Shown here piece by piece: positions 24,700 to 37,740 of a DNA stretch of 64,000 bases (its first letter is position 1; each line of letters starts with the position of its first letter). The notes under the pieces were generated by a model. The model was not told where the DNA came from, did not search any database, and saw only the letters and a program-made list of their open reading frames with translations. The translations under genes and the position numbers were made by a program. Origin of the DNA: Ilex aquifolium (Eukaryota; Streptophyta; Magnoliopsida; Aquifoliales; Aquifoliaceae); the NCBI GenBank assembly GCA_951799425.1, contig OX637409.1, positions 15,417,460 through 15,481,459 on the forward strand, read 5' to 3'.

Positions 24700-27300
24700 T
24701 AAAAGTTAGGGGCCCAACTGGCATCATGGGTAACAATAATGTATATTTCATCTACGTAATGCCACGGGTCTAAACGCCTCACTCCAAAAATTGCCATCGT
24801 ATTGGAGCATGCCATTTTGTAGACGTTCCACTTTCCACATGCACATATGCAGTCTAAAATGTTTAATGCATGTGTATTACTTTTTTTAGTGACCATGTAT
24901 GCCTCCCCGTGCTTCAGTTGAATGAGGTGACATTTTGACCAGCTTTTTTGACTTCAACATGCAACATCTTTTCTACGATATCGGGTGTGAACGAGCAAAC
25001 TCTATCTGACTCCGAACCACGCCTGTCATTGAAATATTGAACAAGTTTATTAAATATTGTTTCAATGCATGAAGTGATTGGTAGATGCCTTTCTTTTTTT
25101 ATGACATAGTTTAACACCTCAGAAATGTTGGTTGTCATAACTTCATAATGTCTTCCACCATCATGTGCAAGTGCCCATTGCTCTTTGGTATCCAATCAAG
25201 CCAACGAATAGTTGGCGGGATGAGTTCCTTGATTGTCTCCATAATCTTGTTATACTTGCGAATTTGATGTGCACTATTTGCATCCCATACAAGATGTTTA
25301 AGACAGGTGTTATGAAATTTATTGTCGAAGTTGTTGCAGACACGTCGTAAGCAAAATCGATGATATGCATACGACGCTTTCCATCCGGAATCATGAGCAG
25401 CTACAACTTGAATTATACCATTATGGCAATTAGATATCAGAAATATGCCCTATCGGTCTTCGAAAATATGCCCAGCGAAGTATCCAAAGAAACCAACCCC
25501 ATGTGCTTATACTTTTCTTATCGACGATTGCAAAGGCAAGCAGATATGTCTGATGATTTCCATTGAGGCACGTAGGAATTAACAACTTCCCCTTGTACTT
25601 TCCATGAAGGAATGTGGCATCAATGCTTATAAGTGGACGACAATGTCCGAAATCTTCAATGCATGGTCTAAATGCCCTAAACACTCTGTCAAACACAGTC
25701 GTCCAATTTCTAAGGTTGATCAACTGCCATCTGACTATTGTGCCCTCATTATACTTTTCTAGTGCACCCAAAAATTTTGGCAAAATAACATATGATTCAT
25801 CCCAGTTGCTAAAAATCATAGCTACTGCAATTTTTTTTTGTTTTTCACAATTTCCTATACAAAATTTTGTATTTATACATATTAGCAATGTGTTATATTA
25901 TCTCAACAACTTTCAAAGATGGATCTATCTTCACAAGCCCTTTAGTTTGGTGTACAATGAATTGAGAATCTAATTGCACATCGTCCTGGGTGGCTGAGGC
26001 ATGTAGACAATTGTGAGGGCCTTCATATTTGGTAATCTGAAATATCTCGTATGTTTTCTTTTAAAAAGCCTAAAGCCTCAACTTGCACACAAATTGATGT
26101 TTTTTACACTGCAAAGCCAATAATGTTCGATAACTCTCAACCACCTCGAATTGGACATGATTTTTAATTGAATAAATCTTCACTGCATCTTGCAATTCTA
26201 CTTTGACCTTGAAGATTAGTCTGTTGGATAATTCAGGACCATCAGGATCCTATATAGGAGTACAACACTAGATGCAATGTTGAGGGTAGACACTTGAGAA
26301 AATTCATTAGTGGTGAAGAAGGCGAACATTGGCTCGTGGAGACGAACATTGGCTTTCATAGCAGCAGATGGGCCAGTTTCTTCACCATCATCTGCAATGT
26401 TTTCCATGTCAGACATCAATACAATCTTCTCGTCCTCATCGTTTGTGTCTTCAGCACGATCAACTGCACGCATTTCATTGCACACCAACAAATCATTATC
26501 GGACTAAACAAGATGCCTAATGGCACCGTTCCTTGTATAAGGTCAAGGTTAGATGCCAACATTCGAACAAGATGTAGTGTATCCCATAGACATCGACGTC
26601 TGTCTACTGGGTCCAATATCTAATTCGGGAACATATGGCTTGACCTCTCTAATTCCATTCCCTGAATTGAACTCGGATGCATAAGCATTGTCTACCATAA
26701 ATCCATGTGCATATTGACTTGTCCCTTCAACATAAAAAGAATGACCAATCGCAGGAGAATTCTTCAACGAATTCATGTTCTCATGTGTAAGCAACTGGGT
26801 ATAGGGGCCATACTCATTCACAATGATATGAGGAAAATGTTGTATTTCCTCAATCTATATGTATAAGTCAATATTATTATATGTTGGGTTCTTAAAGACA
26901 GCATCCAATATCGCCGCCACATTATCATCATTTTCATTTCAAATTCCAAGTATTGTTGAATGTGATCCCCAAAAAATTATGGAAATCAAAAAATTATCTT
27001 TAGTTGTGATGTTGAACTCTCCAGCTGCATGATCCTGTACACAATTTTCAACAATTCTTCATATGTGGTTCCATGTTTTAACTTAATAGAATGTTGAAGC
27101 TTCTCATTGTACGATACCTTCTTCACCGTATACAATATTATCTTCGCAATAGCACATAACAGTTGTGCGTCTTGCCAACATTTTATACCTTCATTGAAAA
27201 ATATAGTATCAAATAATTTGGTTAAATATTTAGACCAACCCTTTTTATGGATGAATGAGAAGTTCATCAATAAATATAGTATCAAATAATTTTAATGTTT
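24700..27300 (-). pseudogene. MULE B: Mutator-like transposase, nearly full set of domains
   Basis: Minus-strand MuDR-type transposase. From N- to C-terminus (right to left): the KLKHGTTYEELLK segment near 27.07 kb, an acidic linker (DDGEETGPS) near 26.38 kb, the MuDR N-terminal DNA-binding region near 26.1-26.2 kb, the DDE catalytic domain about 25.9-25.4 kb (SIDATFLHGKYKGK, then AFAIVDKKS and TWGWFL), a following segment (WALAHDGGRHYEVMTTN) near 25.15 kb, and a SWIM-like finger near 24.83 kb. In the finger the expected C-x-H ends as CSN, so its last ligand appears lost. The C-terminal zinc knuckle lies beyond the Tekay insertion (15381-15587). The frame shifts several times, so it is a pseudogene despite good domain coverage. 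It belongs to the same family as MULE A. Confidence 0.85.
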
Positions 27301-27840
27301 TGATGATTCACTTTAATTTATTATTTACCTGATAAATAACTACAAAACTTAAACAAAATCTATGATCGAAAATTATCTTTTAATTAATTGGTAAGCAACG
27401 ATTTACCTATCTTTATCTCTTGGTGTTTCACAATCCTATAATTCATTTATTGCACCAATATTTTTTCTCTTGTTTGACTTTAAACACCCATACATCTCAT
27501 TCCTTGTTTCTTATATTTGAATGTCTTCTATGATTAGTTTTTTTTCCCAAGATCAAACGAGAGAAAGATGACACATATTTAAGGACATGGATGAATATGA
27601 TTTTCTATTTGAACCAGATCATCTATATTAAGCCTAATTTCAAATAATTAAATTTTACATAACATAACCGCATTGTGAGAAACGATAGCATATCAACGCT
27701 ACTAATTGTAAGACTATATATCTATAGAAATCATATTTATATATCATATTATATAATGCAAACTAAATTAACATATAATGGGTTGAACCTGTGTATAGGA
27801 AGCCTTGAAAGCAAGTAGAATACAAACTCAGATGCAAAAG
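27301..27840 (-). mobile_element. MULE B 5' non-coding/terminal region
   Basis: AT-rich DNA collinear with the MULE A flank at 7891-9650 but without the MITE. It holds the single TATTATATA (27747-27755) that marks the MITE's empty site. It is cut at 27840 by the plus-strand Tekay element. Confidence 0.75.
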
Positions 27841-30139
27841 TGTAACACCCCGCATTTTCTTTTATATATGCATATAGATATATAGATATAGCAAATAATG
27901 GTTGTAAAGATGTGGATAGGGGTATTGAAGTGTGTTTGAACTTTGAAAAATTGAAAAGTAAAGATTTAAAATGTTAATGAAAATCATGGTTGAAATTTAG
28001 TTTTAGTGAGTGAAAATATAAAATGTTAGGTCCTATAACTTGTATTAGATAGGTTTGGTGTATAAATATGTGTTGGAGAGGTTTGTGATGGATTTGGTTA
28101 GTTTTGGAATGGATTGGAAATGGAAAACAAAAGAAATAGGCAAAACTGGGTAAATGGTACCGGTACTGTACCGTACCGGTACTGTGTACCGGTACCCCGA
28201 TTCCAGAAGGTTTCTTGTACCGGTACTGAATGGTACCGGTACTGAGTACCGGTACTACCGAAACCAGACTGTTTATTTTAAAGTCGCGAATTTCGGCCTC
28301 TCTCTCTCTCCCTATAAATACTTAAGGCCGACTATTTGAGCCCCATTTCAGCCTTCTAAACCCTAGGCACCTTTATAGAGAAAGAGAGGGAGAGAAGAAC
28401 ATCAAAGATAAGGAGAGATACACCATTTTAGAAGATTAAAACCCTAGATTTCTAAGATTTCACTTCTCTACTCATTCTCTTTTCTTCCATTCTTCACCCA
28501 CTCTCACCCAAATCTTTTGAAAACCCTAGGGAGAGGAGATTAAAAGGAAAAGAAAGGAAAGCAAGAAGGTCTTGAAGCTTGGGTATTTGGCTAAAACTCT
28601 TGAGCATTGAGGTAGGGGATTTCTTCCTATTCTCTTACATTGAGGCTAGGATTAAATTATATGTATTCTTTTGGTTCAAAATCATATATACTTGCTATTA
28701 TTTACTTGATTCTTGATCCTCTTGCATTTATTGCCATGTTTTAAACATTGTGGTAGTTGGGTAACCATTGAAGGTCCCTTTTTCATTCTCAAACCCTAGT
28801 TTTAAGAAAAATGAATTTTTCCTCTTTACATTTTCTTTGTTCTCACCATCAAAACCTTTGTGCTTGATATTGTATAACAAAATGATGTTTATGGTGATCT
28901 CTTGCTCTTTTTCTTCAATTATGCTATGGAACAAATTGTGAAATTTGGGGATTTTGGGATTTCTGGTAAATTGAGAAAATGTTTGTAATGATATCTCTTG
29001 TATGATTGTTGTGATGGACTGGAATTGCTTTCGAGCATTGCCGTAGAGTGTTAGAGGTTAGTCTATCCCGGTGGGGGTTTATGGTATGGTTAGAATGTGA
29101 GATATTTGTGGGAATTTTATCGCTTGCGTGGTTGTTCGATACGAATATGGATTACTATGGACCGGGTATCATGTAGTGGGTATACGTCTTTATATGCCAC
29201 GCGGGTATGAACTTTTCCTACCACATGGAGTGGGTAGACGCCTTTGTACGCCGTGTGGGTATAAACTTTTCATATCACTAATGATCACGGGTTAGTAACG
29301 TGGGTTGTATCGGGCACACAGTGTGGGTCATCGTGCATTGTACCATAAATTGTTTTGACAAGAGTTTCGGGAAATATGGGATTCTGCGAGAACTTGTTGA
29401 AAACGGTTCATGGTAAAATGAATTACCAATGGTATATGGTGTTTATTTATCCATTTCGATTACTATTGCTACTTAAACTTGAGATCTATTTAAAATGTCC
29501 TGCTTTTCCTTCAAAATGTTATATATGCTATTTGTGAAAATGAGACCAACCGTTTTATATGCTTTCCTAAACCTTGTTTGAGTTTGGGAAGATTTTGCTA
29601 CAGAGCTTCGTGCTCATCCCCTACAATTAACATTTTTCAGATTATGCTATAGAGGAGGAGCTTGGCGCTAATGAGCCGGGCCTTGGGGAAGCCTCATTAG
29701 AGGGGTACCTGGATCCCGAGTGGGACATGTAGAGATGCCCCTTTTATTTTTGTACTAGACTAGGAACCAATATGTACAAACATTGTAAAGTCTAGTTTCT
29801 TTTGAAATTCCGCTGCAATATATTCATGTAATTCTTTTGGGTTGTAATGGCCTTAGTTTGGCTTACTCTGTTGGGATGATTGTTGTGGATAGTATATATG
29901 GTGAATGAAATATTTTGGATTTGATGGTTAGATAGACCCGGTGTGGTCAAGGTATTATAAATGTACAGGTTGTGAGTTTTGGGAGAGCTTCCCGTACGAA
30001 GGAGACTCTGCCCGAGTTTTGTTAAATTAAGAATGTTTCTCATTTGATGGATATATATATATATATATATTTAGTTGCTCTCATGACAGGAATGGTTTCA
30101 TAGTGTAATGTCGTCCAGGGTGGTATTTGGGGCGTTACA
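27841..30139 (+). repeat. 5' LTR of the plus-strand Tekay element
   Basis: 2299 bp, TGTAACACC...GGCGTTACA. A TATA-like CCTATAAATACTT (28311-28323) follows a CTCT tract and probably marks the promoter, with the U3/R border shortly downstream. An array of GTACCGGTAC palindromes lies just upstream. Confidence 0.95.
28157..28255 (+). repeat. GTACCGGTAC palindrome array in U3 (5' LTR)
   Basis: Six perfect copies of the 10-bp palindrome GTACCGGTAC, starting at 28157, 28173, 28186, 28217, 28233 and 28246, usually followed by TG. They sit about 60-150 bp upstream of the TATA-like box. Confidence 0.92.
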
Positions 30140-30143
30140 AAGT

Positions 30144-30156
30144 TGGTATCAGAGCC
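30144..30156 (+). promoter_or_regulatory. Primer-binding site (initiator Met-tRNA type)
   Basis: TGGTATCAGAGCC, four bases after the 5' LTR end. Confidence 0.95.
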
Positions 30157-33100
30157 TAGGCTTTAGGTCTTACATGGGAGCTGTAGGTTATGGATCACCA
30201 TTAGAGATATAGGATTAGGGTGAAGGAAATTGTGGTCTAGTTTGATATAAACTTTATGCTTTAGACTAAATCTATACTTAGGATGCCTTGTACATCAATG
30301 AAACTGAATTGTGAATTGATGTGCAGGATGGACGGGTTACGAGGGCGAGGACGTGGGCGTGGTCGTGGAGGTCAAGCAAATCCACCACCACCACCACCTC
30401 CCGATGCCATGCAAGACATATATCAATGCTTGAGGGAGCTCACCACTCTGGTACAAAACCAGAATGGAAACAACAACAACCACAACCACAACGGGGGAGC
30501 TCATCCCTTAGCCCAAGTACCGGGCAATGGGGATGATAACCGGAGGATGATAACCCTTCGGGAATTTCTGAGGCAACACCCGCCTACTTTCCAAGGGAGC
30601 TCTAATCCTTTGGATGCGGATAAATGGATCCGTCGGGTAAAGAAGATTTGTGACGGCATGGGGGTTGCCGAAGACTTGAGGGTTGGCTTGGCTACCTATT
30701 TGCTCGAGGGGGAGGCCGACCATTGGTGGGACTCTGTGAAAAGAAGGAGGAACACTGAGGCACTTACTTGGGAGGAATTCGACCAAGTCTTCCAAGACAA
30801 GTATTTTCCGGAATCAATTAGGGACCGGATGAAGACAGACTTTCTGGCTCTACGGCAGGGTAGCATGACGGTGGCGGAGTATGAGAGGAGGTTTGATGAG
30901 CTATCCCGTTACGCTACGGAGTTTATAGCTACTGAGGCCGACAGGGCCAAGCGATTTGAGCAGGGCTTGAGGCCGACTATCAGGGAGAAGTTGGTGGCTC
31001 TCAAGATCAGGGGGTATGGGGATCTGGTTGATAGAGCCGCACTTGTGGAGAGAGACATGGAGGATACTCAGCGGTGACAGAGCCTTATGAGGGGAGGTCC
31101 GATCAGGACGGGTGCTAGCGGCAGTGGAACACAGAGGCCGACACCATACCGTCGCCCAGACCAGGCAGGGGGACATAGACCGCCAGTAGCTAGAGGAGCA
31201 GGAGGTGTACCGGGGAGGACAGCCACAGACCCTCGTTACTATTTTGCATGTGGAGAGGTGGGGCACTACAAAAGTCAATGCCCATCGCTTCCACCAAGGA
31301 CCAATCAAGCAACCGGACAATTACCCACAAACAAGCCACCTCTACAAAGGCCAACACAACAGAGACCGTTACAAGCTCAAGCCCCCGGCGGTGCAAATCA
31401 AGGGAGGGTTTTTGCTTTGACCCAGCCGGAGGAGGACATTGCCAACGCCGTTGTGGAAGGTATCGCCCTTATTTATAATTCTTGGGCCCGAATATTATTT
31501 GACCCCAGTGCAACACACTCATTTGTAGGCACAACATACGCACTTGATTTGGGATTGAGTTTCGCGAAGTTAGAGCCTGTTATGAATATTAGCTTGCCCA
31601 CGGGAGAACGGTTAGATTCTAACCGAGTCTGCAAGGATTGCGTGCTTCGCATTGGGGAGCACGAATTGATCGTGGATTTGATTGCCTTAGAGATAAAGGG
31701 GTATGATGTGATTTTCGGGATGAACTTGTTGTCCGCTTTCAGGGCGATAATGGATTGTTTCTGCAAGCGGATTACATTTCAGTTACCGGGAGGAGTCGTT
31801 TTTAGTTTTGTGAATAACCGAGATTCTTTCCATCCATTTCCTACTACGGGTAGTAGATTCTTAAAAGCAAAAGCGGGAAGTCAATTGAGTTTCTTAGCTA
31901 GCTTGATGGGAGATGACCGGGATAAACTCCACACGGATGTGGTGTTCATTGTATCGGAGTTTTCAGATGTTTTTCCCGAGGAATTACCCGGATTACCCCC
32001 ACATAGGGAAATTGAATTCAAGATCGATCTCTATCCGGGAACCGAACCCATATCTATTGCTCCCTACTGGATGGCACCTTTGGAGTTGAAGGAGCTAAGG
32101 AAGCAATTGGATCATTTGTTGTCGATTGGGTTTATCCGTCTCAGCACTTCACCCTGGGGAGCCCCGGTCCTCTTTGTGAAGAAAACGGATGAGACTCTAC
32201 GGTTGTGCACGGATTATCGGAGGTTGAATAGGGTTACCGTGAAGAATAAGTATCAGTTGAAGGGGTCGAAGTATTACTCCAAGATTGATCTTCGCACGGG
32301 GTATCATCAGCTGCGGATTAAGGAGGAGGATATTCCTAAGACTGCTTTCCGTACCCGGTATGGTCACTTCGAGTATACGGTGATGCCGTTCGGATTGACT
32401 AATGTCCCCGCAGCCTTCATGGATTTGATGCACAGAGTCTTCCGGCCTTACCTCGATCAATTTGTCATTGTGTTTATTGATGACATATTGATTTACTCCC
32501 AAACTCAGGAGGAACATGCTCATCATCTCTCTATTGTGCTACAAACATTGAGAGAACATAGGTTATATGCGAAGATGAGCAAGTGTGAGTTTTGGATGAA
32601 GGAAGTGAAGTTCCTTGGCCATGTTGTGTCCAAGAAAGGAGTAGCTGTTGATCCCGCAAAGATTGAGGCTGTGATGAAATGGGAACCACCGAAGAATGTG
32701 ACCGAGATACGTAGCTTCTTGGGCTTAGCAGGTTACTATCGAAGGTTCGTAGAAGGGTTCTCAAAGCTTGCGATGCCAATGACTCGCCTTACAAAGAAGG
32801 GAGAAAAATTTGTGTGGACTCAAGCGTGTGAGTTAGCCTTTCGCACCTTGAAGGAGAAGTTGACGACGGCTCCTGTCCTCATTATTCCGAGCAGTGGGGA
32901 GGGATATGATGTGTACACAGATGCTTCGCTACGAGGCTTGGGATGTGTTCTAATGCAAGGAGGGAAGGTAGTTGTTTATGGATCGAGGCAACTCAAAACG
33001 CACGAACGGAACTATCCCACTCACGACTTGGAGTTGGCCGCTGTGGTGTTTGCTCTTAAGCTGTGGAGATGTTATTTATACGGGGAGAAATTTCAAGTGT

Positions 33101-34837
33101 TCTCAGACCATAAAAGCCTCAAGTATATCTTCACACAGAAAGACTTGAATCTCCGGCAGAGAAGGTGGATTGAGTACTTGGAAAATTATGAGTTCACGCT
33201 CAACTACCATCCGGGGAAGGCAAATGTAGTTGCTGACGCTCTTAGCAGGAAGTCTCGGGGTGAAATCAATGTTCTTGCAAATAAATGGAAGTTGAAGGAT
33301 GCCCTTGGAGATTTCGATCTATGGGTTGGAGAAGATGGATCCCGACCATGTTTGTTCAACCTTGTGGCTCAACCTATTCTCCAACGTAGGGTTGTGGAAT
33401 TGCAATGCGTGGATCCTGAATTAGCGTCGATGCGAGCTAAATTGGAAAATGGAGAAACTATGGAGGGTTGGTCTTTAAGAAACAGAGAATTAAGATATGG
33501 GGAGAAATTATGCGTTCCCGACGACTCGTCCCTAAAGGAAGAAATACTTGGAGAGTGTCATCGCTCCAAGTTTGCTATCCACCCAGGTAGCACAAAAATG
33601 TATAGAGACATGAAGCGCCAATATTGGTGGAAGGGAATGAAGAAGGATGTGGCAAGGTTCATAGCAAGATGTGAAGTGTGCCACCAGGTGAAGATTGAAC
33701 ATCAAAAGCCAGGAGGATTACTACAGTCTTTGTCTATCCCAGAGTGGAAGTGGGATCACATCACCATGGACTTCGTATCTGGCTTTCCACGGACTTCACG
33801 AGGGCATAATGCCGTATGGGTCATTGTTGATAGACTCACCAAGTCCGCTCACTTCTTGGGTATGAAGACCACCGACACGTTAGAGACCCTGAGCAAGCTC
33901 TATATTCGCGAGATAGTGAGATTACATGGAGTCCCGCTATCCATTGTGTCGGATCGTGATTCTCGTTTCGTAGCGCAATTGTGGCAAAGTCTTCAAAGAG
34001 CTATGGGGACTGAGTTGCACTTCAGCACCGCCTTTCATCCCCAAACGGATGGCCAATCCGAGAGGGTGATACAGATTGTGGAGGATATGTTTCGCACTTG
34101 CACGTTGGACTTCAAGGGGAGTTGGAGCGACCACCTACCGTTGGTGGAGTTTGCTTACAACAACAGCTATCAGGAAAGTATTGGGATGGCACCGTATGAA
34201 GCATTGTATGGAAGACCATGCCGATCACCGACGTGTTGGTTAGAAGTCGGCGAGAGTAGTTTGTTGGGACCGGACATTGTTCGAGAAACTACGGAGAAGA
34301 TTCAACTCATCCGAGAGAGGCTACGAACGGCGCAAAGTAGACAGAAGAGCTATGCGGACCACAGACGAAGACCCTTAGAATTCAAGGTGGGAGACTACGT
34401 ATTTCTCAAAGTGTCGCCCAAGAAAGGAGTATTTAGATTCGGCAAGAAAGGAAAGTTAGCGCCAAGATATACCGGGCCATTTGAAGTGATCAAAGTTGTG
34501 GGCAAAGCGGCGTATCAGTTGCGATTACCAGCTCAGTTGTATGGGGTTCATGACGTGTTCCACGTGTCGATGTTGAGAAAGTGTCAATCGGATGCAACGC
34601 CGGTCGTAGACTTGGAAGATATTGAAATTCAAGAGGGAGCAACCTATGAAGAACAACCGTTGAAGATTCTTGATGCCAAAGAGAAGGTGCTCCGTAACAA
34701 ATTCATCCGACTAGTGAAGGTTTTGTGGCAACACCATGGAGTGGAAGAAGCTACTTGGGAACCGGAGCAAGAAATGCGGGAGAAGTATCCACATTTGTTC
34801 GCTACTTGAGGTAAGTTTCGAGGACGAAACTTTCTTT

Positions 34838-34850
34838 AAGGGGGGTGGAT
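34838..34850 (+). promoter_or_regulatory. Polypurine tract
   Basis: AAGGGGGGTGGAT directly before the 3' LTR, which starts TGTAACACC at 34851. Confidence 0.92.
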
Positions 34851-37142
34851 TGTAACACCCCGCATTTTCTTTTATATATGCATATAGATATATAGATATA
34901 GCAAATAATGGTTGTAAAGATGTGGATAGGGGTATTGAAGTGTGTTTGAACTTTGAAAAATTGAAAAGTAAAGATTTAAAATGTTAATGAAAATCATGGT
35001 TGAAATTTAGTTTTAGTGAGTGAAAATATAAAATGTTAGGTCCTATAACTTGTATTAGATAGGTTTGGTGTGTAAATATGTGTTGGAGAGGTTTGTGATG
35101 GATTTGGTTAGTTTTGGAATGGATTGGAAATGGAAAACAAAAGAAATAGGCAAAACTGGGTAAATGGTACCGGTACTGGGTACCGGTACTGTACCGTACC
35201 GGTACTGTGTACCGGTATCCCGATTCCAGAAGGTTTCTTGTACCGGTACTGAGTACCGGTACTACCGAAACCAGACTGTTTATTTTAAAGTCGCGAATTT
35301 CGGCCTCTCTCTCTCTCCCTATAAATACTTAAGGCCGACTATTTGAGCCCTATTTCAGCCTTCTAAACCCTAGGCACCTTTATAGAGAAAGAGAGGGAGA
35401 GAAGAACATCAAAGATAAGGAGAGATACACCATTTTAGAAGATTAAAACCCTAGATTTCTAAAATTTCACTTCTCTACTCATTCTCTTTTCTTCCATTCT
35501 TCACACACTCTCACCCAAATCTTTTGAAAACCCTAGGGAGAGGAGATTAAAAGGAAAAGAAAGGAAAGCAAGAAGGTCTTGAAGCTTGGGTATTTGGCTA
35601 AAACTCTTGAGCATTGAGGTAGGGGATTTCTTCCTATTCTCTTACATTGAGGCTAGGATTAAATTATATGTATTCTTTTGGTTCAAAATCATATATACTT
35701 GCTATTATTTACTTGATTCTTGATCCTCTTGCATTTATTGCCATGTTTTAAACATTGTGGTAGTTGGGTAACCATTGAAGGTCCCTTTTTCATTCTCAAA
35801 CCCTAGTTTTAAGAAAAATGAATTTTTCCTCTTTACATTTTCTTTGTTCTCACCATCAAAACCTTAGTGCTTGATATTGTATAACAAAATGATGTTTATG
35901 GTGATCTCTTGCGCTTTTTCTTCAATTATGCTATGGTACAAATTGTGAAATTTGGGGATTTTGGGATTTCTGGTAAATTGAGAAAATGTTTGTAATGATA
36001 TCTCTTGTATGATTGTTGTGATGGACTGGAATTGCTTTCGAGCATTGCCGTAGAGTGTTAGAGGTTAGTCTATCCCGGTGGGGGTTTATGGTATGGTTAG
36101 AATGTGAGATATTTGTGGGAATTTTATCGCTTGCGTGGTTGTTCGATACGAACATGGATTACTATGGACCGGGTATCATGTAGTGGGTATACGTCTTTAT
36201 ATGCCACGCGGGTATGAACTTTTCCTACCACATGGAGTGGGTAGACGCCTTTGTACGCCGTGTGGGTATAAACTTTTCATATCGCTAATGATCACGGGTT
36301 AGTAACGTGGGTTGTATCGGGCACACAGTGTGGGTCATCGTGCATTGTACCATAAATTGTTTTGACAAGAGTTTCGGGAAATATGGGATTCTGCGAGAAC
36401 TTGTTGAAAACGGTTCATGGTAAAATGAATTACCAATGGTATATGGTGTTTATTTATCCATTTCGATTACTATTGCTACTTAAACTTGAGATCTATTTAA
36501 AATGTCCTGCTTTTCCTTCAAAATGTTATATATGCTATTTGTGAAAATGAGACCAACCGTTTTATATGCTTTCCTAAACCTTGTTTGAGTTTGGGAAGAT
36601 TTTGCTACAGAGCTTCGTGCTCATCCCCTACAATTAACATTTTTCAGATTATGCTATAGAGGAGGAGCTTGGCGCTAATGAGCCGGGCCTTGGGGAAGCC
36701 TCATTAGAGGGGTACCTGGATCCCGAGTGTGACATTTAGAGATGCCCCTTTTATTTTTGTACTAGACTAGGAACCAATATGTACAAACATTGTAAAGTCT
36801 AGTTTTTTTTGAAATTCCGCTGCAATATATTCATGTAATTCTTTTGGGTTGTAATGGCCTTAGTTTGGCTTATTCTGTTGGGATGATTGTTGTGGATAGT
36901 ATATATGGTGAATGAAATATTTTGGATTTGATGGTTAGATAGACCCGGTGTGGTCAAGGTATTATAAATGTACAGGTTGTGAGTTTTGGGAGAGCTTCCC
37001 GTACGAAGGAGACTCTGCCCGAGTTTTGTTAAATTAAGAATGTTTCTTATTTGATGGATATATATATATATATTTAGTTGCTCTCATGACAGGAATGGTT
37101 TCATAGTGTAATGCCGTCCAGGGTGGTATTTGGGGCGTTACA
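34851..37142 (+). repeat. 3' LTR of the plus-strand Tekay element
   Basis: 2292 bp, the partner of 27841-30139. Its palindrome array (35167-35262) has five perfect GTACCGGTAC copies and one altered copy with different spacing, so the array has changed by indels faster than the rest of the LTR. Confidence 0.95.
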
Positions 37143-37489
37143 AAAAGAATCACATACAAGAACACAAATATATAAATGAAACAACCCAAGATTGAAAAAA
37201 CCACATAGTTTGCACCAAAACCACTATGTAAAGAGCAAAATACAGAGAGGAGTCTATCATACATGGTATTACATAATACTAGGACTTCAAAAAGTTGTGA
37301 CACAGTTACAAGAGTATCCTCCTATCAAACTTGTCAAATGTGGCCTAAAGTTTAAAGGGATGTCTAAAGGGATTAGCTCCTAAAGGCCGAACAACAATGT
37401 GAATATGGAAAACCATACATTTATGCGTGTGTATCTAACATAACTATTTAGTTATTTCTCCAATGTCTACCCTGCTGCTAGGTATATTA
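37143..37489. other. Flank right of the Tekay element, no gene seen
   Basis: AT-rich DNA after the AAAAG duplication. It no longer aligns with the MULE A side beyond the first few bases, so the MULE end is probably at or close to the insertion site. Confidence 0.4.
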
Positions 37490-37740
37490 GTTGGAAAAAT
37501 TAGGTGAAAGAAACGAGAGCATATCAACGTTACTAATTGTATGACTTAATCTAAATTCAATTCATCAAACCATACAAAGCTCACATAATATGTAAACTAT
37601 GCTATGTCATTCCATTACCAATTTCAAAGAAACTAAATTAACATATAATGTAAATTTTTTATATAAAGTAAATTAAAAGAAATGCGTAGAACCAGTATAG
37701 AGGAAGCCTTGAAAGCAAGTAGAATATGCACTTAGAATTC
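37490..37740. mobile_element. MULE fragment C (third copy of the MULE end region)
   Basis: Short diverged copy of the DNA found at about 8400-8460 / 9569-9650 and 27670-27840. Shared words include GAGCATATCAACGTTACTAA, CTAAATTAACATATAATG and GGAAGCCTTGAAAGCAAGTA. No coding part is included. Confidence 0.7.

Larger units (their letters stand above)
27841..37142 (+). mobile_element. Ty3/gypsy Tekay-type element, full length, plus strand, very young
   Basis: A 9302-bp LTR retrotransposon with perfect TSDs AAAAG (27836-27840 and 37143-37147). Parts: 5' LTR (27841-30139), initiator-tRNA primer site, gag with glycine/arginine-rich and polyproline N-terminus and zinc knuckle (about 30.28-31.4 kb), protease (about 31.5), reverse transcriptase (about 32.1-32.6), RNase H (about 32.9-33.25), integrase with zinc-binding and catalytic parts (about 33.5-34.4), chromodomain (about 34.62-34.81), polypurine tract and 3' LTR (34851-37142). 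It looks almost whole, with about one break in the coding region. By hand count the LTRs differ at roughly 16 positions in 2.3 kb (about 0.7%), younger than its minus-strand relative at 15588-24699. Confidence 0.95.

Noticed and set aside
28157-28255. Regularly spaced palindromes considered as a CRISPR-like array
   Set aside because: Repeats are 10 bp, spacing is irregular, the array lies in a plant LTR and varies between the two LTRs.
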